DNA from: Lentibacter algarum
GTDB lineage: Bacteria; Pseudomonadota; Alphaproteobacteria; Rhodobacterales; Rhodobacteraceae
DNA: 64,000 bases
Assembly (NCBI RefSeq): GCF_040580765.1
Contig: NZ_CP158687.1
Span: 1,550,001-1,614,000 of the forward strand
Direction of reading: 5' to 3'
Shown here piece after piece: positions 37,830 through 46,593 of the stretch. How positions within the stretch are numbered: the first letter of the stretch is position 1; the number at the start of each line of letters is the position of its first letter. Under the pieces are notes generated by a model, which had not been told where the DNA came from, did no database searches, and saw nothing but the letters and a program-made list of their open reading frames with translations. A program made the position numbers and the translations under genes.

Positions 37830-38915
37830 ATGGGACTATTCATTCTTCGGCGGCTCGGCGTGATGATCCTCACAGCCCTCTGCCTGACCTTCGTGGTCTT
37901 CTTTCTGACAAATCTCTATCCAAACCTTGAGAAGCTCGCCAAAACTCAAGGCAACATGCGTATGTCAGATGAGCAAGTCTCCACATGGCTCGACAATCGC
38001 GGCTACACACAGCCCTTGCCGCGTAAATACGCCGAATGGCTCGGCCTCGCGCCCGGCTTTACAGGGATCAATGCCGACGGTGAAACAACAGGGCGCTGCC
38101 TGCGCCCGGGGGTTGATCCAGCCAACGCGCCAACGTTCTGTGGAATTCTACAAGGCGACTGGGGGTATTCCACCGTCTTCAAGGAACCCGTCACAACAAT
38201 CATTGGCATCCGCCTCAGCCTCACAGCCAAGCTGATGTTCTGGGTGATGGTGCTCATGGTCCCCTCCGCGCTCATAGTGGGCGTGCTCGCAGGGATGCGC
38301 GAAGGCTCCCGCACCGACAGAACACTTTCAACAGCTTCGATCGCCACAACAGCGACGCCCGAATACGTCTCCGGCGTGATTTTCATCGCCCTTCTTGCCT
38401 CCTCGCGCTTTGGTCTGTCCCCGATCCTGTCCGATGCTGGGCTGATAGAGGGCAAAACGCTCTTCAAAGGCACGGCAACGTCGGCCATGGAATCAGCCAA
38501 CTTCGAGAACTTCTTTCTCCCCGTGCTTACCATCGCGCTCTATGGGATGGGCTACATTGCCCGCATGACCCGCGCCTCCATGGCAGAAGTCATGACAGCG
38601 CAATACATTCGCACAGCCCGCCTCAAAGGCGTTGCGTTCCGCAACATCGTCATGCAGCACGCCCTGCGCAACGCACTGATCGCACCTTTCACCGTGATCA
38701 TGCTTCAGCTTCCATGGCTGCTCAACGGCGTGGTCATTGTCGAGACGCTCTTTAACTACAAGGGCTTCGGCTGGACGCTTGTGCAGGCAGCTGGCAACAA
38801 CGATATCGAGCTGCTGCTCGGCGTCTCTGTTGTGTCCGTCTTCGTGGTCCTCTTCACCCAGCTTCTGAGTGATATCGGCTACGTCTTCCTCAACCCGCGC
38901 ATTCGCATTTCGTAA
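37830..38915 (+). CDS. Oligopeptide-type ABC transporter permease (DppB/OppB family)
   Basis: Inner-membrane permease with N-terminal FILRRLGVMILTALCLTFVV, a periplasmic loop of about 90 residues, and the permease core with the EAA-type cytoplasmic loop ARLKGVAFRNIVMQHALRNA. Six hydrophobic segments expected. 361 residues. Followed 12 bases later by a second permease. Probably peptide or a related solute; substrate cannot be inferred. Confidence 0.93.
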   Translation: MGLFILRRLGVMILTALCLTFVVFFLTNLYPNLEKLAKTQGNMRMSDEQVSTWLDNRGYTQPLPRKYAEWLGLAPGFTGINADGETTGRCLRPGVDPANAPTFCGILQGDWGYSTVFKEPVTTIIGIRLSLTAKLMFWVMVLMVPSALIVGVLAGMREGSRTDRTLSTASIATTATPEYVSGVIFIALLASSRFGLSPILSDAGLIEGKTLFKGTATSAMESANFENFFLPVLTIALYGMGYIARMTRASMAEVMTAQYIRTARLKGVAFRNIVMQHALRNALIAPFTVIMLQLPWLLNGVVIVETLFNYKGFGWTLVQAAGNNDIELLLGVSVVSVFVVLFTQLLSDIGYVFLNPRIRIS

Positions 38916-38927
38916 GGGATATTGATT

Positions 38928-40772
38928 ATGGAACCTCTTACATGGTTTGGCGCATATGCAGGCTTCTTCGGAACCTTCCTCGCCGCCTTCGCAACACTCG
39001 CGGTGCTCACAGGTCTCTGCGCAATGCTGCTCTCGCTCACAGGCAGTTCAACTCGTGGCAGCTTTTCGCTCTTTAACGGGATAGCCGTCGTCACTCTGCT
39101 CCTCGTAAGTATAGGCTATATCTACAACGCCCTCTCACCGACGCTCAGTGGTGGTATGGAGCTGGCAGTCCTTGGCAAAATCCTGATCGGCCTTATCGCC
39201 CTCGGCACCTTCGCGGCGATGCTCAGCCTCTTTATGAACAATTTCTTTGATGATCCAGCGGCCACGATGGGCTTTCTCTTCGGACTATCACTCAAATTGA
39301 TCGGCCTCACAATCGCAGCATGGCTTGGCTACACGCTCCTGTTCGCTGGCGCAGGCTTCCGCGAACAGCTCGCCGCAATGGACCCATCCGCGGTACCGAC
39401 AGGCGAAGACCTCGCCCAACAGCAGCGGATCGCAACGATGCAGGGTCGCGGTATCCTCGCCTCGATCTTCATTCGCTTTATGCCCGTCTGGATCGCGCTT
39501 GTTTTGCTTTTCACGGCCTCAGTCGTCTACAAGCGCAAGCTCGGCCTCTACGGCAAACTCTTTGACAACACGATCGGCATCTTCGGCTTCGGCCTCGTGA
39601 TGTTCTGGGTGTTCACGGCCGCTTTCAACGGCTTCTTTGACATGATCGCCACACACGGGCCACTCGAGCAACTCTCGGGAATGAAAAACAAAGGGCCCGG
39701 AACACCTCTGCGTGATCTCTCCGATGGTGCTTATCCGTTCTACCTCCTTGGCGGTGACAACCTCGCGCGCGACGTCTTCTCTCGCATGGTTACAGGCTCG
39801 GTGATCGTGATCATGATCGCGCCTCTGGCCACGCTCTTTGCCTTTATGGTCGGGATCACGCTTGGCCTGCCGGCAGGCTACTTCTCAGGCCCCGCCCTGC
39901 GCAAAGGCAGCCTCGGAATGATAGCCACAGCCGTGATATTTACACTCGCCACAGTGGCCGCAGGCCTTGGTGGTGGCGTGTCAAACTTCCTCATGCTCGG
40001 CATCATTCTCGCGGTGCTTTTTGTGCTGATGTTCCGTGCCTCGCTGGATACAGTCTTGAGCTTCTTGGCAAACCTCATTCTGGCTTTCCCAGTGATCTTG
40101 CTTTTCTACCTCTTGGTCACACCAGAAATCGTCGAGACAGGCCTCCCGCAGTTCATGGCCGTCGTGCTCTTCATCTTCCCTATCGTTTTCGCTGGGGTTC
40201 TGATCAGCTCGCGCTTCCAGACTGATCCTGCCAAAAACCGCTTTTGGCTCTTGGTCGTTCTGATCCCGATGGCGATCCTCTATATCGTCACAATCAGCGC
40301 CCCCGACAGCCAGATCAACATTCTTGGCCCGCTTGATTTCTTCAATCCAGCGCCAGGGGTTCTCGTGGTCTTTGTCTCGGTGGTCTTTGTGAACTCGCCG
40401 ACCGTATTTCGGATCGTGCGCGGCCTCGCGCTCGACATTCACAGCCGCGACTATGTGGCAGCGGCGCAAACTCGTGGTGAAGGTCCTTGGTACATCATGC
40501 TCTGGGAGATCTTGCCCAACGCCCGCGGGCCGCTGATCGTCGATTTCTGCCTGCGCATCGGCTACACCACGATCCTGCTTGGCACCTTGGGCTTCTTCGG
40601 CCTCGGCCTACCGCCAGAATCTCCTGACTGGGGCAGCACGATCAACGAAGGGCGCAAGCTTTTGTCGATCTATGCGCACCCTGCTCTGCCACCTGCCATC
40701 GCGCTTCTATCCCTCGTCTTGGGTCTGAACCTACTGGCAGACGGGCTACGCGAAGAAAGCCTCAAAGACTAA
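38928..40772 (+). CDS. Large ABC transporter permease (DppC/OppC family, extended N-terminus)
   Basis: 615 residues, about twice an ordinary OppC. The N-terminal half carries several extra membrane helices (for example FFGTFLAAFATLAVLTGLCA; LMPVWIALVLLF region) and only later come the OppC-like elements: GGDNLARDVFSRMVTGSVIV, and the EAA loop DYVAAAQTRGEGPWYIMLWE then ILPNARGPLIVDF, LGTLGFFGLGLPPESPDWGS. Further hydrophobic stretches are inserted between these. Start ATG 38928 has AAGGGAT upstream. I recall such long DppC proteins in Rhodobacterales. It pairs with the preceding permease. Confidence 0.9.
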   Translation: MEPLTWFGAYAGFFGTFLAAFATLAVLTGLCAMLLSLTGSSTRGSFSLFNGIAVVTLLLVSIGYIYNALSPTLSGGMELAVLGKILIGLIALGTFAAMLSLFMNNFFDDPAATMGFLFGLSLKLIGLTIAAWLGYTLLFAGAGFREQLAAMDPSAVPTGEDLAQQQRIATMQGRGILASIFIRFMPVWIALVLLFTASVVYKRKLGLYGKLFDNTIGIFGFGLVMFWVFTAAFNGFFDMIATHGPLEQLSGMKNKGPGTPLRDLSDGAYPFYLLGGDNLARDVFSRMVTGSVIVIMIAPLATLFAFMVGITLGLPAGYFSGPALRKGSLGMIATAVIFTLATVAAGLGGGVSNFLMLGIILAVLFVLMFRASLDTVLSFLANLILAFPVILLFYLLVTPEIVETGLPQFMAVVLFIFPIVFAGVLISSRFQTDPAKNRFWLLVVLIPMAILYIVTISAPDSQINILGPLDFFNPAPGVLVVFVSVVFVNSPTVFRIVRGLALDIHSRDYVAAAQTRGEGPWYIMLWEILPNARGPLIVDFCLRIGYTTILLGTLGFFGLGLPPESPDWGSTINEGRKLLSIYAHPALPPAIALLSLVLGLNLLADGLREESLKD

Positions 40773-40778
40773 CGGCAC

Positions 40779-40802
40779 GCGCGGCGGCTCACCCTGCCGC
40801 GC
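40779..40802 (+). terminator. GC hairpin between permease and ATPase genes
   Basis: GCGCGGC (40779-40785) pairs with GCCGCGC (40796-40802), seven bp with a 10-base loop, starting seven bases after the permease stop. No T run follows. It may reduce rather than end transcription into the ATPase gene or protect the upstream message. Confidence 0.45.
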
Positions 40803-40881
40803 AGCCCTCACATCTGAACACAACGTTAAGGACAAAGCGAAATGGTTAACGCGAAACACCCCTCAAAAGCCTGTTTAGGCG

Positions 40882-40910
40882 GTGCACGGGTTGTGCACGG
40901 GTTGTGCACG
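40882..40910 (+). repeat. 11-bp tandem repeat with GTGCAC cores
   Basis: GTGCACGGGTT occurs at 40882-40892 and 40893-40903 and a third partial unit GTGCACG at 40904-40910. The palindromic core GTGCAC thus recurs three times at one helical turn, 42 bases before the ATPase start. Looks like a protein-binding site; the factor is unknown. Confidence 0.6.
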
Positions 40911-40951
40911 CTTTTCACCCCCCCGTTTTGCGCCTCTCAGGGAGAAAGTTA

Positions 40952-43042
40952 ATGGCTAAAATTCACGATTATGACGGCCCCATTCTTGAGATCGACAAGC
41001 TCTCGATTTCCTTCTTCACCCGCCTGCGCGAAATCCCTGCTGTCATGGACTTTTCAGTCAAGGTCGCACCAGGCGAAGCCGTTGGTCTGGTTGGAGAATC
41101 TGGCTGTGGCAAGTCCACAGTCGCCCTGGGCGTCATGCGCGATCTGGGCAAGAATGGCCGCATCGTCGGTGGCAGCATCAAGTTTAAGGGCCGCGACATG
41201 GCATCCTTAAGCGATGACGAGCTCCGCGACATTCGCGGCAACGAAATTGCTATGATTTATCAAGAGCCTATGGCCTCCCTCAACCCCGCCATGAAGATCG
41301 GCAAGCAGCTCATGGAGGTGCCGATGATCCATGAGGGTGTCTCTGAAGACGAAGCCTACAACCGCGCCCTTGAGGTGGTTACCGACGTCAAACTCCCCGA
41401 CCCCGCACGCATGCTCTCCAGCTATCCACACCAGCTTTCAGGCGGCCAACAGCAACGTATCGTGATCGCTATGGCATTGATGTCAAAGCCTTCCTTGCTC
41501 ATCCTCGATGAGCCAACCACTGCACTTGACGTAACTGTGGAAGCAGCTGTCGTGGAGCTTGTGAAAGATCTGGGCAAAAAATACGGCACCTCGATGCTGT
41601 TCATCTCGCACAACCTCGGCCTCGTCCTCGAAACATGCGACCGTATCTGTGTCATGTACTCGGGCGAAGCTGTCGAACGCGGCGATATCGAAACGGTGTT
41701 CAACAACATGCAACACCCTTATACTCAAGCTCTTTTCCGGTCTATCCCGCTTCCAGGAGCGGACAAAAACGCGCGCCCGCTTGTCGCTATTCCAGGCAAT
41801 TTTCCATTGCCCCATGAGCGCCCAAAAGGGTGCAACTTTGGCCCTCGCTGCGACTATTTCGAGGAGGGCCTCTGCGACAAAGAGTTCGTCCCGATGTTTG
41901 CCGCAGATGAAGCCGGTGCTCATGAGACTCGCTGCCTCAAATTCCAAGATATCGACTGGAACGCACCCCTTGTCGCCGCTGAGACAAAGACCAAGGGTGA
42001 GATCGGCGAAGTCGTCTTGTCCATGAAAAACCTCAAGAAATATTACGAAGTGGCCGCGAACGCCCTCTTCGGCGGAGGCGAAACTCGCGTGGTCAAAGCG
42101 AATGAAACCCTCAGTTTTGAGGCTCGCGAAAGCGAGACATTGGCCATCGTGGGTGAGTCTGGCTGCGGTAAGTCGACCTTTGCAAAAGTGCTCATGGGGC
42201 TTGAAACAGCAACAGACGGCACGATTGAACTCGACGGCAAAGATATCGGCAGCATTCCCATCGAAAAGCGTGGCTCCAAGACGGTTGCCGATGTGCAGAT
42301 GGTTTTCCAGAACCCTTTTGACACGCTCAACCCTTCCATGTCGGTGGGCCGCCAAATTATCCGCGCGCTTGAAGTGTTTGACATTGGCGACAGCGATGCC
42401 GATCGCCGCGAACGTATGCTCAAGTTGCTTGACTTGGTGAAGCTGCCTCGCGCCTTTGCTGACCGCATGCCGCGCCAGCTTTCGGGCGGCCAGAAGCAGC
42501 GCGTCGGCATTGCCCGGGCGTTTGCAGGCGATGCACGTATCGTGGTCGCCGATGAGCCCGTATCGGCTCTCGATGTGTCAGTTCAAGCCGCAGTCACAGA
42601 CCTCTTGATGGAGATTCAGCGCGAACACAAAACCACGCTTCTGTTTATCAGCCATGACTTGAGCATCGTACGCTATCTATCTGATCGTGTTATGGTTATG
42701 TATCTTGGCCATGTGGTCGAACTTGGCACAACAGACGAAGTTTTTGCGCCGCCATACCACCCTTACACTGAGGCCCTGCTCTCTGCTGTGCCAATCGCAG
42801 ACACCAGCATCCAGAAAAAGCATATCGTACTTGAGGGCGATATCCCTTCAGCGATGAACCCGCCCCCTGGCTGCCCGTTCCAGACACGCTGCAACTGGAA
42901 GAGCAAGGTTGCAGGGGGCCTCTGCGAGAAAGAAGTGCCTCCCGTTAAGGACATGGGCAACGGACATCAAATCAAATGCCACTTGAGCGACACAGACCTT
43001 AAGGAAATGGAACCCGTGATCAAGCTCGCAGCGGCAGAGTAA
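40952..43042 (+). CDS. Fused double ATPase of an oligopeptide-type ABC transporter (DppD-DppF)
   Basis: Two complete ABC ATPase domains in one 696-residue chain. Domain 1: Walker A GLVGESGCGKSTVALGVM, signature SYPHQLSGGQQQRIVIAMAL, Walker B LLILDEPTTALDVTVEAAVV. Domain 2: IVGESGCGKSTFAKVLMGLE, MPRQLSGGQKQRVGIARAFA, IVVADEPVSALDVSVQAAVT. Each ends with the oligopeptide-transporter C-terminal cysteine motif (GCNFGPRCDYF; GCPFQTRCNWK). Start ATG 40952 has GGGAGA upstream. Works with the two permeases; a hairpin and possible regulatory repeat separate it from them. Ends at a strong terminator. Confidence 0.95.
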   Translation: MAKIHDYDGPILEIDKLSISFFTRLREIPAVMDFSVKVAPGEAVGLVGESGCGKSTVALGVMRDLGKNGRIVGGSIKFKGRDMASLSDDELRDIRGNEIAMIYQEPMASLNPAMKIGKQLMEVPMIHEGVSEDEAYNRALEVVTDVKLPDPARMLSSYPHQLSGGQQQRIVIAMALMSKPSLLILDEPTTALDVTVEAAVVELVKDLGKKYGTSMLFISHNLGLVLETCDRICVMYSGEAVERGDIETVFNNMQHPYTQALFRSIPLPGADKNARPLVAIPGNFPLPHERPKGCNFGPRCDYFEEGLCDKEFVPMFAADEAGAHETRCLKFQDIDWNAPLVAAETKTKGEIGEVVLSMKNLKKYYEVAANALFGGGETRVVKANETLSFEARESETLAIVGESGCGKSTFAKVLMGLETATDGTIELDGKDIGSIPIEKRGSKTVADVQMVFQNPFDTLNPSMSVGRQIIRALEVFDIGDSDADRRERMLKLLDLVKLPRAFADRMPRQLSGGQKQRVGIARAFAGDARIVVADEPVSALDVSVQAAVTDLLMEIQREHKTTLLFISHDLSIVRYLSDRVMVMYLGHVVELGTTDEVFAPPYHPYTEALLSAVPIADTSIQKKHIVLEGDIPSAMNPPPGCPFQTRCNWKSKVAGGLCEKEVPPVKDMGNGHQIKCHLSDTDLKEMEPVIKLAAAE

Positions 43043-43049
43043 ATCAGAA

Positions 43050-43075
43050 AGAGCCGCCGCCGAGCGGCTCTTTTT
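43050..43075 (+). terminator. Intrinsic terminator after the ABC ATPase
   Basis: AGAGCCGC (43050-43057) and GCGGCTCT (43064-43071) form an 8-bp stem with a 6-base loop directly followed by TTTTT. Textbook rho-independent terminator. Confidence 0.92.
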
Positions 43076-43086
43076 ACGCACGCATA

Positions 43087-43119
43087 GTTACACCTGTAAC
43101 TTTATCCTTGATGGTTACA
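43087..43119 (+). promoter_or_regulatory. GTTACA palindrome and half-site upstream of the VOC gene
   Basis: GTTACACCTGTAAC (43087-43100) is a perfect inverted repeat (GTTACA-CC-TGTAAC). A further GTTACA lies at 43114-43119. The arrangement suggests an operator for a dimeric repressor or activator controlling the VOC gene at 43165. Confidence 0.5.
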
Positions 43120-43164
43120 AAAGCAACCTTCATGACTCATTCCAACGCAAAAAAGGAACGTCTC

Positions 43165-43707
43165 ATGAAAATCGAACAGATCCATCACGTCGCCTACCGT
43201 TGCCGTGACGCCAAAGAGACCGTTGAGTGGTACAGCAAAATGCTCAACATGGATTTCATTCTCGCGATCGCTGAAGATCACGTTCCCTCAACACATGAGC
43301 CGGACCCTTACATGCATATTTTTATGGATGCAGGGAACGGCAACGTCTTGGCCTTTTTTGAACTGCCCACCAAACCAGAAATGGGCCGCGATCCAAACAC
43401 GCCAATCTGGGTGCAACACATTGCTTTTAAGGTAAAAGATCGGGCCGAACTCCTCGAATTCAAAGAACATCTAGAAGCCCAAGGCGTTGACGTTCTGGGG
43501 GTCACAGATCATTCGATATTCCACTCGATCTACTTCTTTGATCCAAATGGCCACCGTGTCGAACTCGCCTGCCCTGACCCAGCTGAAGACGCGCTGCTCT
43601 CCAAGTTGGATGCCGTCAAATGGGATATGCTCGAAGAGTGGAGCCGCACTAAAAAGGCCCCAAAACATGCTGAGTGGTTGCACAAGAAAGAGCTGTCAAA
43701 AGCCTGA
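43165..43707 (+). CDS. VOC-family (glyoxalase/ring-cleavage dioxygenase fold) enzyme
   Basis: 180-residue metalloenzyme of the vicinal oxygen chelate superfamily. Two beta-alpha-beta-beta-beta modules with the likely metal ligands in EQIHHVAYRCRD, LAFFELP, WVQHIAFKVKD and HRVELACPDP. The glutamates and histidines fit either a glyoxalase-type lyase or a dioxygenase; substrate is unknown. C-terminus has an added helix (DMLEEWSRTKKAPKHAEWLH). Start ATG 43165 with AAGGAACG; upstream in-frame ATGs would run through the palindrome. Monocistronic; convergent with the transglycosylase gene. Confidence 0.87.
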   Translation: MKIEQIHHVAYRCRDAKETVEWYSKMLNMDFILAIAEDHVPSTHEPDPYMHIFMDAGNGNVLAFFELPTKPEMGRDPNTPIWVQHIAFKVKDRAELLEFKEHLEAQGVDVLGVTDHSIFHSIYFFDPNGHRVELACPDPAEDALLSKLDAVKWDMLEEWSRTKKAPKHAEWLHKKELSKA

Positions 43708-43722
43708 AAAAAGGGGGGGCCG

Positions 43723-44316
43723 TTAGCTTCCCCAGATCACTTTGACGTAGTTGCGCGTCTCTTTGAAGGGTGGCACGCCACCATATTTTTTCACAGCGCC
43801 CGGCCCAGCATTGTAGGCGGCAAGCGCCAGCCGCCAAGAGCCAAACTCTTGATATTGTGTCTTTAAATAGCGTGCGCCGCCTTCTAGGTTTTCATAAGGA
43901 TCATGCGGATTGACCCGCAGCGCGCGCGCTGTACCAGGCATCAACTGCGCCAGACCCAAAGCGCCTTTGTGGGAGCGTGCATTGGCATTCCAGCCGCTTT
44001 CCTGCTGCACCAAGCGCAGGAAAAGGTCCACAGGAACACCGTGCTTTTGCGCAACCGTCTTGGCCATTTTTACATAAGGCCCCTTCTGGCGCCCCTTATA
44101 GGGCTTAAACTCCTGAATGCCCCATTTTGTCGGTGCCTCAACTTTTGCGGGCTGCAGCCGAACAGAAGCCGAATACTGCGTTTTGGCGCGCGTATCGAGA
44201 ATACGGGTCTGGGTTTTAAAATGGGATTTACCTTGCTTGGCACCGAACAGATCAGCCCCCGCCTGCAAAGGCAGCAGCGACGCCATAACAGCCACGCAGA
44301 ACATCCATTTACGCAT
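43723..44316 (-). CDS. Periplasmic lytic transglycosylase (SLT domain)
   Basis: Cleaves peptidoglycan glycan strands to anhydro-muropeptides. Signal peptide from ATG 44316 ([20 protein letters not shown], cleavage after GA), then a basic linker and the SLT goose-lysozyme fold: [20 protein letters not shown] with the catalytic glutamate, [28 protein letters not shown] and [20 protein letters not shown]. 197 residues. GGGAAGAG upstream. Divergent from ssb across 185 bases. Confidence 0.93.
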   Translation of the reverse strand: MRKWMFCVAVMASLLPLQAGADLFGAKQGKSHFKTQTRILDTRAKTQYSASVRLQPAKVEAPTKWGIQEFKPYKGRQKGPYVKMAKTVAQKHGVPVDLFLRLVQQESGWNANARSHKGALGLAQLMPGTARALRVNPHDPYENLEGGARYLKTQYQEFGSWRLALAAYNAGPGAVKKYGGVPPFKETRNYVKVIWGS

Positions 44317-44501
44317 ATAAACTCTTCCCCAAGATGTTGGCTGCACGATAAGGAATATGTCGCGAATATCCAGCCCCGTTTGCTTTTGCCCCCGAAATTG
44401 CAGTTTCCCGCTCATTTATCTCAAGTTTTATGCTTTCATTAACCCCGCCGTGGTGGTGTAAGCTCTGTCAAACACCAGATAGATTCTCAGAAAGGCGCAT
44501 C

Positions 44502-44993
44502 ATGGCAGGCTCGGTAAACAAGGTCATACTCATCGGTAACTTGGGACGCGACCCGGAAGTGCGTACTTTTCAGAACGGCGGCAAAGTGTGCAACCTGCGC
44601 ATCGCGACATCCGAGAACTGGAAAGACAAGGCCACAGGCGAACGCCGCGAGAAAACAGAATGGCACTCGGTTTCTATTTTCTCAGAGCCCCTGGCCCGTA
44701 TTGCTGAGCAATATCTGCGCAAAGGTTCCAAAGTCTATATCGAAGGCAAGCTGCAAACCCGCAAGTGGCAGGACCAGTCAGGCGCAGACCGCTACAGCAC
44801 AGAGGTTGTTCTGCAAGGCTATGATGGAACGCTGACAATGCTGGATGGTCGCAACGATGGCGGCAATGGCGGCGGCGGTGGCTCGATGGGCGGCGGCAAC
44901 TACGGCGGCGGTCAGGAAGATCGTTTTGGCGGTCCGTCAGAGCCACAGCAAATGGGCAACAACTCTGATTTTGACGACGAAATCCCTTTCTAA
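44502..44993 (+). CDS. ssb: Single-stranded DNA-binding protein
   Basis: OB-fold tetrameric ssDNA-binding protein. N-terminus [60 protein letters not shown]; then a Gly/Asn-rich linker and the acidic tip SDFDDEIPF that recruits partner proteins. 163 residues from ATG 44502; the frame is open upstream but AGAAAGG and the family start fix this ATG. I see no LexA box upstream. Convergent with dgt, three bases between stops. Confidence 0.97.
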   Translation: MAGSVNKVILIGNLGRDPEVRTFQNGGKVCNLRIATSENWKDKATGERREKTEWHSVSIFSEPLARIAEQYLRKGSKVYIEGKLQTRKWQDQSGADRYSTEVVLQGYDGTLTMLDGRNDGGNGGGGGSMGGGNYGGGQEDRFGGPSEPQQMGNNSDFDDEIPF

Positions 44994-44996
44994 AAG

Positions 44997-46157
44997 CTAC
45001 TCGGGCAAAGCCCCGATTAGACGCTGATATTCCTGAGTGGCAAACCGATCGGTCATGCCGCTCAGGTAATCGGACACAATCCGCGCTGTCGCTGTGCGGT
45101 CCCCCAATGCATCGTTGAGCGCCTCATGCCACTCCTCTGGCAAAACCTCTGGCGTTGCGAGATAACCTTCAAATAAGCCCTCAACAATCAGAGACGCCCG
45201 CGCCCGCATAATCACAACAGTCGGAGCGCGATACATCCGTTCAAACAAAAATGCGCGCACCAGCTTCAAATCAGCCCAAAGCTCTGGCGAGAACTGAACC
45301 AAAGGCCGCCCTGCCTGGCGCACATCACGCGCACTCTCAGCCGCAACCTCTGACGCAATCGCTCGGCTTGTTGCAATGACATCTTCCACGAGCACCCCAA
45401 AGAAGCGCCGCAGTGCCTCATGTTGGCGCCGCGCGGGCTCAAGCGAAGGATAGCGCGCGTCCACCTCGCCAAAGCAAGCCCCCACAATCGGAAGGTCGAG
45501 CAGATCCTCAACCTCAAACAGACCTGCGCGCAGGCCGTCGTGAATATCATGGTGATTATAGGCAATATCATCTGCGAGTGCCGCGACTTGTGCCTCTGCA
45601 CTCGCATGTGTGTGCAGCTCAAGATCATGCACAGCATTGTAGCCCGCCAAAGCGTAAGGCACGGGCTCAAGAACGGGGCCATTATGCTTTGCGATCCCTT
45701 CAAGGCACTCCCAAGTCAGGTTTAGCCCGTCCCACTCTGCATAATGGCGCTCAAGGGATGTCACAATGCGGATCGCCTGAGCATTGTGATCAAACCCGCC
45801 AAAAGGCTGCATCAAAGCGTCAAGCGCGTCCTCGCCAGTATGGCCAAAAGGAGTGTGGCCCAAGTCATGCGCCAGTGCGACTGCCTCGGTGAGTTCCGAA
45901 TTGAGCCCAAGCGCGCCGCAGATCGTGCGCGCCACCTGTGCCACTTCAATAGAATGTGTCAGACGCGTGCGATAATAATCGCCCTCGTGTTCCAGAAAAA
46001 CCTGCGTCTTGTGTTTCAAACGGCGAAACGCACTGGAATGGATGATCCTGTCTCGATCCCGCTGAAAACAACTGCGAAAAGCACTCTCTCCCTCGGGATA
46101 AAGCCGCCCGCGCGTGTCTTGTGGTCGGCTGGCAAAGGAGGCCATCTCAAATTGCAT
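44997..46157 (-). CDS. dgt: dGTPase-like deoxynucleoside triphosphate triphosphohydrolase
   Basis: HD-domain enzyme removing triphosphate from dNTPs. N-terminus has RDRIIHSSAFRRLKHKTQVF and DYYRTRLTHSIEVAQVARTI with the first metal histidine; ALAHDLGHTPFGHTGEDAL carries the HD pair; ALADDIAYNHHDIHDGLRAG the last aspartate. 386 residues, the shorter alphaproteobacterial type. Divergent from the Fe-S carrier gene, with 90 bases between. Confidence 0.93.
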   Translation of the reverse strand: MQFEMASFASRPQDTRGRLYPEGESAFRSCFQRDRDRIIHSSAFRRLKHKTQVFLEHEGDYYRTRLTHSIEVAQVARTICGALGLNSELTEAVALAHDLGHTPFGHTGEDALDALMQPFGGFDHNAQAIRIVTSLERHYAEWDGLNLTWECLEGIAKHNGPVLEPVPYALAGYNAVHDLELHTHASAEAQVAALADDIAYNHHDIHDGLRAGLFEVEDLLDLPIVGACFGEVDARYPSLEPARRQHEALRRFFGVLVEDVIATSRAIASEVAAESARDVRQAGRPLVQFSPELWADLKLVRAFLFERMYRAPTVVIMRARASLIVEGLFEGYLATPEVLPEEWHEALNDALGDRTATARIVSDYLSGMTDRFATQEYQRLIGALPE

Positions 46158-46247
46158 CTCGTCTCATCCTTGCCGCCAGTGATTTCGCCCCATATATATT
46201 GCATCAAGCCATTAGGTAAACCCGCTAGCCCGCAAGGATCCGAGCAC

Positions 46248-46571
46248 ATGTTCGTCCCCCCCTCCGTCACTCCGAAAGCCTTTGAACAACTCGCCGTTAT
46301 CGGCGCGAGCAAAGAGGGCAAAGCCCTGCGCGTGGCCGTCGAAGGCGGTGGCTGCTCGGGCTTTCAATATGAGATCAAACTTGACGATCCAGCCGCCGAC
46401 GACCTCGTGCTTGAAGGGGCCGGCGAAAAAGTGGTGATCGACGAAGTCAGCCAACCCTTTCTGACGGGGGCCAAGATCGACTATGTCGAAGAGCTTATCG
46501 GAGCACGCTTTGTCATCGAAAATCCGAATGCGTCAAGCTCTTGTGGCTGTGGCGTTTCTTTCTCGATGTAA
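46248..46571 (+). CDS. erpA: A-type iron-sulfur carrier (ErpA/IscA family)
   Basis: 107-residue Fe-S cluster carrier that delivers clusters to target apoproteins. The three cluster-binding cysteines are present: GGGCSGFQYEIKL near residue 36 and SSSCGCGVSFSM at the C-terminus. N-terminus SVTPKAFEQLAVIGASKEGK. ATG 46248 follows AAGGATC; the frame is open far upstream inside the dgt antisense and is not real there. ErpA and IscA cannot be separated with certainty by eye; isolated position away from isc/suf genes favours ErpA. Confidence 0.88.
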   Translation: MFVPPSVTPKAFEQLAVIGASKEGKALRVAVEGGGCSGFQYEIKLDDPAADDLVLEGAGEKVVIDEVSQPFLTGAKIDYVEELIGARFVIENPNASSSCGCGVSFSM

Positions 46572-46593
46572 AACTTAGCTTAGCGCCAAGAGC

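Noticed and set aside
37576..37863. 95-residue frame in front of the ABC permease
   Set aside because: Overlaps the permease start, is Arg/Ala-rich without structure, and has no ribosome site; treated as non-coding.
40882..40910. GTGCAC repeats as a replication-origin-type iteron array
   Set aside because: Too few copies, no AT-rich unwinding region and no replication initiator gene nearby.
41483..42355. 290-residue minus-strand frame opposite the ABC ATPase
   Set aside because: Shadow of the duplicated ATPase domains; no independent evidence.
45744..46247. Upstream extension of the Fe-S carrier frame to a 275-residue protein
   Set aside because: The extension runs antisense through the well-supported dgt gene; the carrier family begins at the ATG at 46248, which has its own ribosome site.
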